Below are positions 1 through 9,189 of a stretch of DNA of 64,000 nucleotides, piece after piece. Position 1 is the first letter of the stretch, and every line of letters begins with the position of its first letter. Under the pieces are notes generated by a model. The model had not been told where the DNA came from, ran no database searches, and saw only the letters and a list, made by a program, of their open reading frames with translations. A program made the translations under genes and the position numbers. Source of the stretch: Astropecten irregularis (taxonomy: Eukaryota > Echinodermata > Asteroidea > Paxillosida > Astropectinidae); NCBI GenBank assembly GCA_963971285.1, contig OZ020244.1, forward strand, positions 29,946,001 through 30,010,000, read 5' to 3'.

Positions 1-297
1 AATGTTCTGCACTGTCAGCATGATTCTGCTTATAGATCTGTTTGTTTTACTATATACGGCTACACCTCCATGGGATTGTTGCTGTAGCATGTTTGTAATT
101 TGACTGGAATTATCATAAGAGAGACATCTTGGTTGGTGGTAGCTTCTGTAATTATCAAGTTGAAAGTCATACTGGAATTGATCTTCAGTCCATGTTTCTG
201 TTAAACATATGATATCTGATTTCATCATTTGATTGTTACATTTCATATCATTATAATGAGCTCTTAATCCCTGTATGTTATGCATCATAATAGTTAT
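1..297 (-). other. Start of endonuclease/exonuclease/phosphatase (EEP) domain
   Basis: Right after the helicase the protein reads TIMMHNIQGLRAHYNDM and then KSDIICLTETW. The early Asn (residue 2971) and the Glu of TETW (residue 2998) are the first two metal-site residues of the APE-like EEP fold used by non-LTR elements and Helentrons. The rest of the domain lies outside the window. Confidence 0.88.
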
Positions 298-3200
298 ACC
301 GTCATGTGTCTCAGTCATATTCAGATCATCATCATTAATATATGGTGGCATCTTATCCAAGGCATCAGCTACTGCTTCATTACAATATATATACTTCTGG
401 TCAAAACCTTCAATGACAAGACCTTCTAATGATGTAACACGACTTAGACTCACATAAGCTTGACCTGCAGCAAACGTACGATTAAGACATACCACAGCTT
501 TATCCATTGTCATTCCTTGTACTTTGTGTGCTGTACATGCAAAAGACAGTTTGAGTGGAAACTGATGTCGTACACATTTTTTACCGATACTTTCCTCTTG
601 AATAGCAATAGGTACACTATCGTCATTATTTGAAGATGATGCAGTATTCTTCTTTAGTTTCATTCCAACTCTGGTATTATCAAACTGAACTTTGATACAC
701 TTTGGTTCATCAGGCTTATCATGTGACATTACTATGTGTGTTACAGTGCCAACAACACCATTAACAAGGCCATCTGATACATCTATATTCTTGGTTAACA
801 TGACTCTAGCACCAACACCAACTAACAGTGACTGTGGTAGGCATCCTGATGAATGTTTCACAGGCTTTTTTGTAATGTTAGCTTTTCTAGAGTTCATCTC
901 ATAATCTTTTGCTTCTATGTATATACATTCAGAGCATTTGGCTTGTAGAATCATCATATTCTGTTCATCTACTTGCTTGTTAATTGGGTAAATATGAAGA
1001 GCATCATTCCATTCTTCACCTGTTTCACGTCCCTTTAACATTCTGATATCATCTTCCATCAACTTGTCCTGTTTCTTTCTCACTCTTAGTCTATTCAATG
1101 TCTCTGCAAACTTTGCATTCTCCTTCTGTCTCATTATCTCATCTAATTCAACAATCTTGAAGTTATCATTCCACAGGTCACATGATACAGTACTGTGATA
1201 CAAAGCTTTTGCTTTCACTGGAGGTAACTGATAGAAATCTCCCACAGCAAGTATACTAACATTACCAAAGGGATTATGATTCCTACACTGCTTGATCTGT
1301 CTTAACCGTCCATGAATGTAATACAGTAGATTCTGACCAACCATTGAAATCTCATCTATGATCACAATTTGCAATTGACTGAGCTGGTTACGAAGTGTAC
1401 TGATCTTTTCTTCACCAAGAGGCTGATAGGGTAAAGTCATATCTGTTGGGATTGATAATGCACTGTGAATAGTAGCACCATTAATATGAAATGCAGCCAC
1501 ACCTGTAGGAGCTGTTAATAGCACTGATATATCATCAGGGTATCTCATCATTGATCCAAGTATTCTTGTAGCTTCAAAGTCAATACACTTAACAAGTAAA
1601 GATTTACCAGTTCCTGCACCACCGGTAACAAATACTTGAAAAGCATCAGGATTTTTACCATTAGCTTTATCCAAACACCACTGTCTTACTTTATAGAATA
1701 CATGTTTCTGTTTGTCATTTAATAATCTCATCATTCTCAATGCATCTGACTTGACTATTCTTGATGAATGAGTTTCAATATCACATACTCTGTCCTCTTT
1801 CTTATCAGGCTTCAAATCTGGAATATTCAATTCATCTTCACTTTCATTTATGACAGGTTGCCTTAGATCATTACATTCATCTCTATCCTGTTCAGTTTCT
1901 GGACTAATCAATGCCCATGCATCTTCCTGTGGACCAAAGTTCTCAAGGTGAAGTTCTGCATTCTCCAATGATCCATTATCCAGCTCAAATCTTGAACGAT
2001 TATTTTCCACAATAGACATAACAGATTGTACACTTCCAGCTACACTCACAAAACCATTCTCATAAAACTCCTGATAAGTTTTAAATTGTGGTGGTTTCAA
2101 CTGAACATCTACACGATACGGGAGATAAAGCTGTAAAATACTTTGATAACATTTCTCAGGAGATTTTGTGACTGAAAATCTTGGATATCTTATAATAGCT
2201 GGATCTGTTCTGGTGCGTTTTTGTACACGTCCTAAATCATTCTTCAACGTATAGATTGTTGCATTTTGTTTTTTCACGTTGCCTTTATATATAACCCTGT
2301 ACTCTGAGCAAAATGATGCTAAGCACATTGAATCAAATATATCTATGTCTGGTCTTGCTTTATATCGATCAACTCTACTAATCATCCAAACATTATCTTC
2401 ATCATCTCTATCATTCCCAATATCATCATCATTATCATCATCATCCTTGTTATCACCATTGTTACAAGCTTTGCTCTTAATTACACTCAATGGCAAACTC
2501 ATTCGAATAGGATTCTCACCTAAAGGTATAAATTCTGCCTTTCTTGAACACTCTTGTAGTCTTAGTGAACAACAACGATACACTGCTTCCTGAGCTGAAA
2601 TCTCACGATTCTGTAGATATACACTTCCAATCTGTTTCAAACTCTGCTTAGCATCTTGATTACCCTGTTCAGCCTCATTCTGTGCATGTTTTAACATTTG
2701 ACCCATCTCACGTTCAGCTTTACTCATGTAACTAATTACATAACTGACACATGCATACACATCAGTGATATACTGGATGTCCATATTTGCATTCCAACAT
2801 CTTAACAAATCACGATTGTAATGATTTACCCAAGCATCTTGTGGCTCTCTCTTCATCACGATATTGACCTTTTTTGTTAACACATCATTTGCTTTCTCAA
2901 AATCATCTTGTGTAATACCAATCTTAGCAAACAGACCAGCAGTAGTCATGTGTTGATTTTCCACATCATTGACTGCTGTCCATACTGACTTTAACAATTC
3001 CTTAGCATCATCTTCTTCATTAGGTGCATTTTCTGACATCTCATCACAATTATATTCTTCATTAGGTGCATTCTCTGACATCTCATCACAATTATCCTTC
3101 TCCAAAGGCTCTGGATTAGCAATAAATGTCCTGATTGATGGTGGCCTTGGGAAATTAAATCGACATGATGTTCCTCTCTTGCGACATGATTTAGAATGCC

Positions 3201-6200
3201 TTTTACTATGTTGCTGAACACTGCTTACAATCTCATTCAATTCTTCATCTTCATCTTTTGACGGTAATGCACAAGTCACATATTGATCAACAAACTTTGC
3301 TACTTCAGCATCACTACCTCTACTCAACTTTGGTGCATCTTCAATCCAAAATATACAATGTGTATGTGGGGAACCTCTCTGCTGAAATTCTACTCTATAA
3401 AAGTAATCTTTCACTTTACCAATAGGTGCTGCATCTGATAATATCACTTCTTTCAAGAAGGTATGAAAGCGTTTATCAAACATTCTTGCAACAGTAACAG
3501 GATTACTACGCAATAACAGACACTTCTCATTCCAGTCCAATTCATCAATATTCCTTGAATCACCTTGTTGTCTCAGTAATGTATTGATTAGTTCAGGCCA
3601 TCTCATATCAGCTGCTGAAAATGAGCAGAACCAAGTAGGTATACCGAGCTGTCTTACCATGGCTAGTATATTTTTCTGACATGTTTGCCAGTAGGGTGGT
3701 GTTCCTCTGATAGGTTTTAAGAACTTGTATCCCTGATCAGATTTCAGTAAATCTCTCAACTTGTCTTTATCATTAAGCATACCAGCACTGATATTATGAC
3801 CATCATTTGTTTTGCCTGTTCCTTTCCTCAGTGCAATTGAAACACTGGAGATTACTTGCTTGATTTCAGACAGATACTGTGCATAGAAGATGTACTGTGT
3901 ACTCATTGCAAACCTGTTATCGACATTCATTAATCTATTGTTGAAATATCTATTAAGTGTTATTTTTGCTTGACGTATATCACTAAACACTGGCCCACCT
4001 TTAGGAAACAATTTAGGGAAGCATTTTGCCTCATTACTTTCTTCCATTAATACTCTGATTGGACTATTTCCTTCACAAGGTGCCACACAATACACATCAT
4101 CAAAATACTGATCCAATACTTCTTGTCCAATATTAGCAGGCTGTAAACATGTATCTAATGGTATACCTCTTAACCTTTCCTCATCTGTTTCTACATCATC
4201 ATCCTTCTCATTGCTTTCTTCAACATTCTCAGAGAGATCATTGCACATTTCTTCCTCTTCTACTTCTTCTGACAGGGAATTATTCCAGTCTGTGTCTATG
4301 ACAATATCACGATACCATTTATTATTCTGATCAAGATATTTCAATGCAGCTTCAACATTTACTTTATTCACAAACTGATACTGATGATAACCTTTGTATG
4401 ACAATTTTCTCTTCAACTTCACACGAATCATTTGATCATCATTTTGAGGTCTTGGTAAAGATTCCACTGTTTTTGAGACGTTTGACGGAACACATACAAC
4501 TGGTCCATGTACACCATGTTGTCCACCTTTAGGCAAAGTAATCATTTTGACAAATGGTATATTAAGTGCAACAAGATGTTCCTCTAACTCATTCAATCTT
4601 GCCAACTCTTCAGGAATATCTTCTAATTGTAAGTTGTTAGAACAGGCCTCTGCTGGTATCTTATTTCCTTTTAATTTACGATGACAAGTGTGACAAATCC
4701 AGAGACAAGACCTGCTTGATTCTGCCAAAGTACACGAGTCTTTACAATTGTCATTGCATAAATGTAAATATCTTTCCTGGATACAATCTGTGTTTTGATA
4801 TTTATTCTGATTGCATTTAACAACCTGGTTGCGAAACAAAAGTCTCATACACACAGCACAAACATACTCTGGTCCATTTGACACTTCATTTCTGAAAATA
4901 GATGTAATGTATTTGATGTCTTTCTTCTTCGCTTTCTTGACCACTGCTCTTCTAGCATTGTTTTGCTTAATATTTTGTCTGTAACTGGCACTTTGCTTAT
5001 ATTTCTGCTTCGTGAATTCAATGCTATTCTTCCTGAACATTTCATTACTATGGTATTTCAATCTATTTCTTTCCTTTACAACAGTTTGAAAATCATTATT
5101 TTGCATATACTTCAGTTTACTTGCATTCTTCACATTATTTCTGAAACTATCATTTTCCTTATATTTGCATTTGCTTGAATTCTTCACATTATTTCTGAAA
5201 TCATAATTTTCCTTATATTTGCATTTGCTTGCATTCTTCACATTATTTCTGAATTTAACATTTTCCATATACTTCCTTTTGCTGGCATGTTTCACTTCTT
5301 CTTGAAAATGAGTATTGGTTCTATATTTTTGTTTGCTTTCATCAATTTTCTGAACCCTATGTTTTTCACTCAAATTATATTTTTCTTTGCTAGCATGTTT
5401 CATTGACTGCCTGACATGATCTCTGTATTTCACATCCTGCCTATATTTCAATTTATGATATACGTTATTCTTTATTTTCTTTGTCTGCCTCAACTCATCC
5501 AAATTCTTGTCTTTACACTTCCGTTTCCTAGTTTTGATCACATCAATATCCATCATACATTTACTAGCATTCCGTTTCTCCCTCATTCTTTCTCTCAACA
5601 ATTTTCTACGCTTTTCTACACTCAAGGGTCTGTTTTTCTTTGGAGTACCTCTTACACCTGAAACTTTCTTATTTGTTTGCATGTCACATTGTTTACCTTG
5701 CTGGTCACTCTGTACACTTATCCCAGAACAATCAAATTCATTTGAGCAATCATCTTGTTCAATATCACCAGATACTTCATGTAACATGTCTAATAATGCA
5801 CTTACAGATAACACAACGTTATAATGTACTCTATGTTCATGATTCAGATAAATACCCATCTCACAAATCTCAACATCACTGTCAACATTCTTTGCAGAGA
5901 ATTGATACCACTTATTATTCAATTCATCAAATGTGTATATATCAACACGTAACATGTGTGCCATTGCCATTATTTCAGTCTCTGTAGCCCATACACCGCT
6001 ATTAAACATTCTTTGTCTCATTACATAATCCTCAATACTCTCAAATCCTTCTCTCATATAACATGCCAATTTACTAGCATTCCTTAGCAAATGATCAACA
6101 CAAGCAATTCTCAACTGTACATGATTATCTTCAGTCCCTGATAATGCAAATGAAACAGCTCTGAAGAAACAATTACCATCACCTCTTATCTGCTTACAAT

Positions 6201-9189
6201 TTACAGGTTTGCCCATTGCTGAACATACTGCATGAGTAGAGTCATTATACCAATGTCGCATTTCTAAACCAAACCGATTGCAAAACATAGTCCTGGCTTC
6301 ATTGTTCAATGGATAGAATGTCATGACACTGGGTCCAGAAACATCCACTACTTCCACATCACTGTAATCACTATGTGTATTATCATTACAATCCTGTGAC
6401 TCAGACTGACTGCTACTACTCATATCATCTTCCTCAATACTAACACCTTGGCTACATGTTTCATCACTTTCTATCTCAATATCATGTCCTGGTGCACTAG
6501 AAAGATCACATTCCTCCATACCCAAACTCACATCTATACTTTCTAATATGCCCTGCACTTCTGTATCTTCAACTGACATATCTGGACATGCACATGTAAT
6601 AGCTGTACCATCAATACAAAGAGTTACTCCAGTTAATTCATACTGTTCACTACTATGCAAGTTCATTGATTCAGCTAACTTTGTGCAATACCTGTACACA
6701 CCTTGCCAAGTCCTTGCTCTCATCACTATGCTTGTTCCGTCTTGAACCATATGTCCTTGTATACTTCTGGAATGGGAATCAAACACGTAATATACACCAT
6801 CTTCAGCAATTACAGCAAAGGTATTTCCATGAAAACTCAAAAAGCATGCATGGTATTTCTGGAGAGACTGTTCAAGTGCAGCTTTCAAAGACACCATATT
6901 AAACTCAATCAAATTGTGAGAACTTTCCTCAAATGTACCTGACACAGCATCATGATATGTCATACTATAATGTCTGTCAAAAACATCTAACTCAGTTGGC
7001 AATTCATTGATCAATAAGTATTCATTGTTCAGTGTTGAGCTCTGTTGTAAGAATCTATATAATTCATCACCAGTCAATAGAACATTGTTCATATCAACAC
7101 GATTCCAGTTTTTTACCTCTTTCTTCTTGCTATACATCATTGAGGTTATAGAATTAGCGACACATTGCTTTCCACAACTAGCACCAAATCTTGCATCACC
7201 TTGATGAAAACTTCCCTGTGCAATAATTGTTCCATCTAATAGCATTGGATTTATCCGCTTCATCTCCTTACTCTGAGCATCTACTTCACTATTATTGCTA
7301 TGAATCTTCCCACTTTGTGCCTTGCATGTCAATGAGCTGCACTTCTTAGTAGTACTGCTGCTGTTATCATGTCTATTCGATTGATCATGTTTCACTCCAC
7401 AACTGTTTGGGTTTGCTTTAGATCTCTTACTATCAACATCAAAGCAGTGATCTGTGTTTGACCTCTTTAAGCTTGCAAATGGTTTACATTCTGCATTTAT
7501 TCTCATGTTGCTTGCCTCTTTTACATGGACTTTATGCTTAGTCATTTTCTTCTTTCTCATACATGTCTTCTTTATTTTGTTAGCTGTACTCACAGGATTC
7601 CTCATATCTGACTGCTTGTCTTGTACATAGTCATCTTCCTCATCTTCACTGCTACTACCTTCTGATATCACGTCAAATACATTCTTTCCTTCTGGAATAC
7701 CAAAATCATGAAACAAGCACTCAGAAAAATTTGACATGCCACATTTACGACATATCCACATTAGTCTTGAGTCTGATAAAGCTTCACAAACCTCATCTGA
7801 GAAACCCATGCAATCAATATGATACCATATACAACATTTGTCACACTGAACTTTGTGCTCCAAATTACCACATAACTTATCACACAGCCAGCAAGTTATC
7901 ATTGCATCTTCTGAATGAATGGCAGTTTTGACTCCATCACGTGCTGCTTTATTCTGAGGATCTGATTTCCTTTCATGTTCTTCAATTCCTTCACCTTCGA
8001 CTTCAGCACTACCTGTGGTATTCTCTTCTTGACTTCCCATGTGTTTGCAGTCATTATTACTCATACCCTCTGCTTCATTTCTATTAATAACATAATCAGC
8101 ACCTTTTCCATCAATTTTTACCTGTGGTTTGGCTTCAGCATCAGCTTGGATTATGTCGTCTCTTTCTTCTCTATTGCTTCTTCCTTCTTCCACCACTGGC
8201 TCATCTTCAACTGCTGTAATCAATTCCAGATTCAAATCATCATCTTCACATTCATTTACACTGTTCTCATATTCCTTCATCTTCTTCACGGATCTTATAC
8301 CGTGCATATTCTTTGCTTCTTTAATCTTTGTGTGTATTTTATTCTTTGCATTTGTGTTTTTCGTTGCTTTATATTCTTTGCTTAGTGCATCTTTTCTTCG
8401 AATGTTTATGTCACCTTGGGGAGGTGCCAACCCCAAGGTAACGGGTGAAGGAGGTGAAATGTTGCTTTCTTGAGGAGGAGAGACATGGGAGCACACAGAC
8501 ACAAGGGAATGAAATGAGGTGAGGGTTGAGGGAGGTTGGATGAAATGTACTTCAAAGCTTGGTGCATCTTTTTTAAGCTTTTCTACATCATCTTGGGGAG
8601 GTGCCAACCCCAAGGTAACGGGTGCATCTTTTCTACGATTGTTTATATCACCTTGGGGAGGTGCCAACCCCAAGGTAACGGGTGCATCTTTTCTACGATT
8701 GTTTATATCACCTTGGGGAGGTGCCAACCCCAAGGTAACGGGTGCATCTTTTATACGATTGTTTATATCACCTTGGGGAGGTGCCAACCCCAAGGTAACG
8801 GGTGCATCTTTTCTACGATTGTTTATATCACCTTGGGGAGGTGCCAACCCCAAGGTAACGGGTGCATCTTTTCTACGATTGTTTATATCACCTTGGGGAG
8901 GTGCCAACCCCAAGGTAACGGGTGCATCTTTTCTTCGTTTGTTTATATCACCTTGGGGAGGTGCCAACCCCAAGGCAACATGAGAAGGAGGTGAAATGTC
9001 AGATGAAGTAGGGGTGACAGGGGAACACACAGAAGGAGAGGTATGAGATGAGGAGATGGTTGAGGGAGGATGTGTGAAATGAGACTCAACATCAACAGAC
9101 AAGGGAGACATACATCGTTCATCCTTCTTTGCCCGGCGGCGCCTCATCGCCTCCTTTGCAGCAAGCTTCTTAGCACGGTAGTTTGGCAT
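1..9189 (-). CDS. Helentron (Helitron2-type) Rep-helicase-endonuclease polyprotein, C-terminus beyond the left edge
   Basis: This is the replication protein of a rolling-circle DNA transposon, and the frame is open for 3,063 codons down to base 1. The start is the ATG at 9189-9187, because an in-frame TAG lies two codons upstream. By residue I see: basic N-terminus (1-27), 20-residue repeats (about 70-270), PHD finger (about 430-485), a herpes-tegument-like cysteine protease module (about 655-835), OTU protease (about 1000-1130), Lys/Tyr-rich repeats (about 1215-1390), a CHTCH-type region (about 1440-1590), HUH Rep with H1942/H1944 and Y2145/Y2150/Y2154, PIF1-like helicase (Walker A K2529, Walker B D2612/E2613) and the start of an endonuclease domain (from about 2968). 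In Helitrons the HUH Rep nicks and joins single strands, the helicase unwinds, and a C-terminal endonuclease marks the Helentron branch. I checked nearly every line in frame and found no stop, so the copy is either recent or selected. Transposition activity is inferred, not shown. Confidence 0.93.
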   Translation of the reverse strand, partial: MPNYRAKKLAAKEAMRRRRAKKDERCMSPLSVDVESHFTHPPSTISSSHTSPSVCSPVTPTSSDISPPSHVALGLAPPQGDINKRRKDAPVTLGLAPPQGDINNRRKDAPVTLGLAPPQGDINNRRKDAPVTLGLAPPQGDINNRIKDAPVTLGLAPPQGDINNRRKDAPVTLGLAPPQGDINNRRKDAPVTLGLAPPQDDVEKLKKDAPSFEVHFIQPPSTLTSFHSLVSVCSHVSPPQESNISPPSPVTLGLAPPQGDINIRRKDALSKEYKATKNTNAKNKIHTKIKEAKNMHGIRSVKKMKEYENSVNECEDDDLNLELITAVEDEPVVEEGRSNREERDDIIQADAEAKPQVKIDGKGADYVINRNEAEGMSNNDCKHMGSQEENTTGSAEVEGEGIEEHERKSDPQNKAARDGVKTAIHSEDAMITCWLCDKLCGNLEHKVQCDKCCIWYHIDCMGFSDEVCEALSDSRLMWICRKCGMSNFSECLFHDFGIPEGKNVFDVISEGSSSEDEEDDYVQDKQSDMRNPVSTANKIKKTCMRKKKMTKHKVHVKEASNMRINAECKPFASLKRSNTDHCFDVDSKRSKANPNSCGVKHDQSNRHDNSSSTTKKCSSLTCKAQSGKIHSNNSEVDAQSKEMKRINPMLLDGTIIAQGSFHQGDARFGASCGKQCVANSITSMMYSKKKEVKNWNRVDMNNVLLTGDELYRFLQQSSTLNNEYLLINELPTELDVFDRHYSMTYHDAVSGTFEESSHNLIEFNMVSLKAALEQSLQKYHACFLSFHGNTFAVIAEDGVYYVFDSHSRSIQGHMVQDGTSIVMRARTWQGVYRYCTKLAESMNLHSSEQYELTGVTLCIDGTAITCACPDMSVEDTEVQGILESIDVSLGMEECDLSSAPGHDIEIESDETCSQGVSIEEDDMSSSSQSESQDCNDNTHSDYSDVEVVDVSGPSVMTFYPLNNEARTMFCNRFGLEMRHWYNDSTHAVCSAMGKPVNCKQIRGDGNCFFRAVSFALSGTEDNHVQLRIACVDHLLRNASKLACYMREGFESIEDYVMRQRMFNSGVWATETEIMAMAHMLRVDIYTFDELNNKWYQFSAKNVDSDVEICEMGIYLNHEHRVHYNVVLSVSALLDMLHEVSGDIEQDDCSNEFDCSGISVQSDQQGKQCDMQTNKKVSGVRGTPKKNRPLSVEKRRKLLRERMREKRNASKCMMDIDVIKTRKRKCKDKNLDELRQTKKIKNNVYHKLKYRQDVKYRDHVRQSMKHASKEKYNLSEKHRVQKIDESKQKYRTNTHFQEEVKHASKRKYMENVKFRNNVKNASKCKYKENYDFRNNVKNSSKCKYKENDSFRNNVKNASKLKYMQNNDFQTVVKERNRLKYHSNEMFRKNSIEFTKQKYKQSASYRQNIKQNNARRAVVKKAKKKDIKYITSIFRNEVSNGPEYVCAVCMRLLFRNQVVKCNQNKYQNTDCIQERYLHLCNDNCKDSCTLAESSRSCLWICHTCHRKLKGNKIPAEACSNNLQLEDIPEELARLNELEEHLVALNIPFVKMITLPKGGQHGVHGPVVCVPSNVSKTVESLPRPQNDDQMIRVKLKRKLSYKGYHQYQFVNKVNVEAALKYLDQNNKWYRDIVIDTDWNNSLSEEVEEEEMCNDLSENVEESNEKDDDVETDEERLRGIPLDTCLQPANIGQEVLDQYFDDVYCVAPCEGNSPIRVLMEESNEAKCFPKLFPKGGPVFSDIRQAKITLNRYFNNRLMNVDNRFAMSTQYIFYAQYLSEIKQVISSVSIALRKGTGKTNDGHNISAGMLNDKDKLRDLLKSDQGYKFLKPIRGTPPYWQTCQKNILAMVRQLGIPTWFCSFSAADMRWPELINTLLRQQGDSRNIDELDWNEKCLLLRSNPVTVARMFDKRFHTFLKEVILSDAAPIGKVKDYFYRVEFQQRGSPHTHCIFWIEDAPKLSRGSDAEVAKFVDQYVTCALPSKDEDEELNEIVSSVQQHSKRHSKSCRKRGTSCRFNFPRPPSIRTFIANPEPLEKDNCDEMSENAPNEEYNCDEMSENAPNEEDDAKELLKSVWTAVNDVENQHMTTAGLFAKIGITQDDFEKANDVLTKKVNIVMKREPQDAWVNHYNRDLLRCWNANMDIQYITDVYACVSYVISYMSKAEREMGQMLKHAQNEAEQGNQDAKQSLKQIGSVYLQNREISAQEAVYRCCSLRLQECSRKAEFIPLGENPIRMSLPLSVIKSKACNNGDNKDDDDNDDDIGNDRDDEDNVWMISRVDRYKARPDIDIFDSMCLASFCSEYRVIYKGNVKKQNATIYTLKNDLGRVQKRTRTDPAIIRYPRFSVTKSPEKCYQSILQLYLPYRVDVQLKPPQFKTYQEFYENGFVSVAGSVQSVMSIVENNRSRFELDNGSLENAELHLENFGPQEDAWALISPETEQDRDECNDLRQPVINESEDELNIPDLKPDKKEDRVCDIETHSSRIVKSDALRMMRLLNDKQKHVFYKVRQWCLDKANGKNPDAFQVFVTGGAGTGKSLLVKCIDFEATRILGSMMRYPDDISVLLTAPTGVAAFHINGATIHSALSIPTDMTLPYQPLGEEKISTLRNQLSQLQIVIIDEISMVGQNLLYYIHGRLRQIKQCRNHNPFGNVSILAVGDFYQLPPVKAKALYHSTVSCDLWNDNFKIVELDEIMRQKENAKFAETLNRLRVRKKQDKLMEDDIRMLKGRETGEEWNDALHIYPINKQVDEQNMMILQAKCSECIYIEAKDYEMNSRKANITKKPVKHSSGCLPQSLLVGVGARVMLTKNIDVSDGLVNGVVGTVTHIVMSHDKPDEPKCIKVQFDNTRVGMKLKKNTASSSNNDDSVPIAIQEESIGKKCVRHQFPLKLSFACTAHKVQGMTMDKAVVCLNRTFAAGQAYVSLSRVTSLEGLVIEGFDQKYIYCNEAVADALDKMPPYINDDDLNMTETHDGITIMMHNIQGLRAHYNDMKCNNQMMKSDIICLTETWTEDQFQYDFQLDNYRSYHQPRCLSYDNSSQITNMLQQQSHGGVAVYSKTNRSISRIMLTVQNI
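330..1660 (-). other. PIF1-like helicase domain
   Basis: Walker A is TGGAGTGKSLL (bases 1600-1626) and Walker B is IVIIDEISMV (around 1345-1370). Then come GDFYQLPPV, LDEIMRQ, GVGARVMLTKNIDVSDGLVNG, the late motif TAHKVQGMTMDKAVVCL and AYVSLSRVTSLEGL with the arginine finger R2917. All SF1B/PIF1 motifs are present and in order, so the domain should be competent to unwind DNA 5'-3'. Confidence 0.95.
2690..3420 (-). other. HUH rolling-circle replication initiator (Rep) domain
   Basis: VEFQQRGSPHTHCIFWIEDA gives the two metal-binding His residues (1942 and 1944). VNHYNRDLLRCWNANMDIQY precedes the nicking motif YACVSYVISYMSKAE, with Tyr 2145, 2150 and 2154 and Lys 2157. The element's Rep core therefore has all visible catalytic residues. 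The linker between the two motifs carries acidic stretches and the 45-bp duplication. Confidence 0.93.
2995..3105 (-). repeat. 45-bp in-frame tandem duplication
   Basis: Two near-identical blocks encode NCDEMSENAPNEE (partly extended) one after the other in the linker between the HUH motif and the catalytic Tyr motif of Rep. The duplication is a multiple of three and keeps the frame open. Confidence 0.85.
4490..4870 (-). other. Cys/His-rich region and conserved PVVCVPSN block (DUF6570-like)
   Basis: YVCAVCMRLL begins the region. WICHTCHRKLKGNKIPAEA follows, then IPEELARLNELEEHLVALNI, and then KGGQHGVHGPVVCVPSN. This order of blocks is common just upstream of the Rep domain in Helitron helicases. 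The paired Cys/His residues suggest zinc binding. Confidence 0.75.
5010..5560 (-). repeat. Degenerate Lys/Tyr-rich repeats in the Helentron protein
   Basis: Residues about 1215-1390 hold about eight degenerate copies of a unit near 20 residues, of the form NASKCKYKENYDFRNNVK. At the DNA level the units keep the same order of TTGCTTGC- and TTCACATTATTTCTGA-like blocks. Similar basic repeats occur in other Helitron proteins; DNA or RNA binding is inferred from their charge. Confidence 0.75.
5800..6195 (-). other. OTU cysteine protease domain of the Helentron protein
   Basis: RGDGNCFFRAVSFALSG, with Cys at residue 1006, is the classic OTU active-site block (DGNC-[FL]-[FY]-R). About 116 residues later HEHRVHYNVV supplies the expected His at residue 1122. 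OTU domains cleave ubiquitin-like linkages and are known in some Helitron and retroelement proteins. Both catalytic residues are present, so it may be active. Confidence 0.85.
6690..7230 (-). other. Herpes-tegument-like (peptidase C76-like) cysteine protease module of the Helentron protein
   Basis: At residue 676 there is a Cys in GKQCVANS. This is followed by a W...V...VLLTGDELY stretch, an aliphatic stretch ending in NELP, and VFDSHSRS with His at residue 806. This series (QCxxNS, GDxLY, ELP, then FDSHSR) matches my memory of the herpesvirus large-tegument N-terminal deubiquitinase family and its relatives in eukaryotic elements. Cys676 and His806 (with nearby Asp804) would be the catalytic residues. 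The assignment is by motif only and needs a profile search. Confidence 0.6.
7741..7893 (-). other. PHD-finger domain of the Helentron protein
   Basis: Residues about 433-483 show CWLCDKLC, then CDKCCIWYHIDC, then WICRKCG. This is the Cys4-His-Cys3 spacing of a PHD zinc finger, including the aromatic W-Y-H-x2-C core and the W two residues before the last Cys pair. PHD fingers usually read histone tails. In a transposon protein that could steer the element toward a chromatin state, which is my inference. Confidence 0.82.
8381..8980 (-). repeat. 60-bp coding minisatellite (20-residue repeat), 7 tandem units plus one displaced unit
   Basis: Seven units of 60 bp lie end to end at 8561-8980, and an eighth lies at 8381-8440, 120 bp away. 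On the minus strand each unit encodes a variant of APVTLGLAPPQGDINNRRKD inside the Helentron protein. Five of the units are almost identical at the DNA level. Each carries the inverted pair CCTTGGGG / CCCCAAGG around a 9-base loop, so each can fold into a hairpin. The plus strand is also open in two frames across the array, which I read as a by-product of low complexity. The likely origin is slippage or unequal exchange. Confidence 0.9.

Larger units (their letters stand above)
1..9189 (-). mobile_element. Helentron rolling-circle transposon, internal part (both termini unresolved)
   Basis: The whole left end of the window belongs to this element. Its 3' end lies off the left edge. Its 5' end lies somewhere right of 9189, but I could not fix it: no terminal motif stands out before the unrelated MITE at 10542. 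The intact long frame argues for a young, possibly autonomous copy. Confidence 0.85.

Noticed and set aside
275-8994. Many plus-strand open frames across the left 9 kb, including two that span the 60-bp array
   Set aside because: They are antisense to the continuous 3,063-codon Helentron frame and have no recognisable features; the repeat array keeps several frames open by low complexity.
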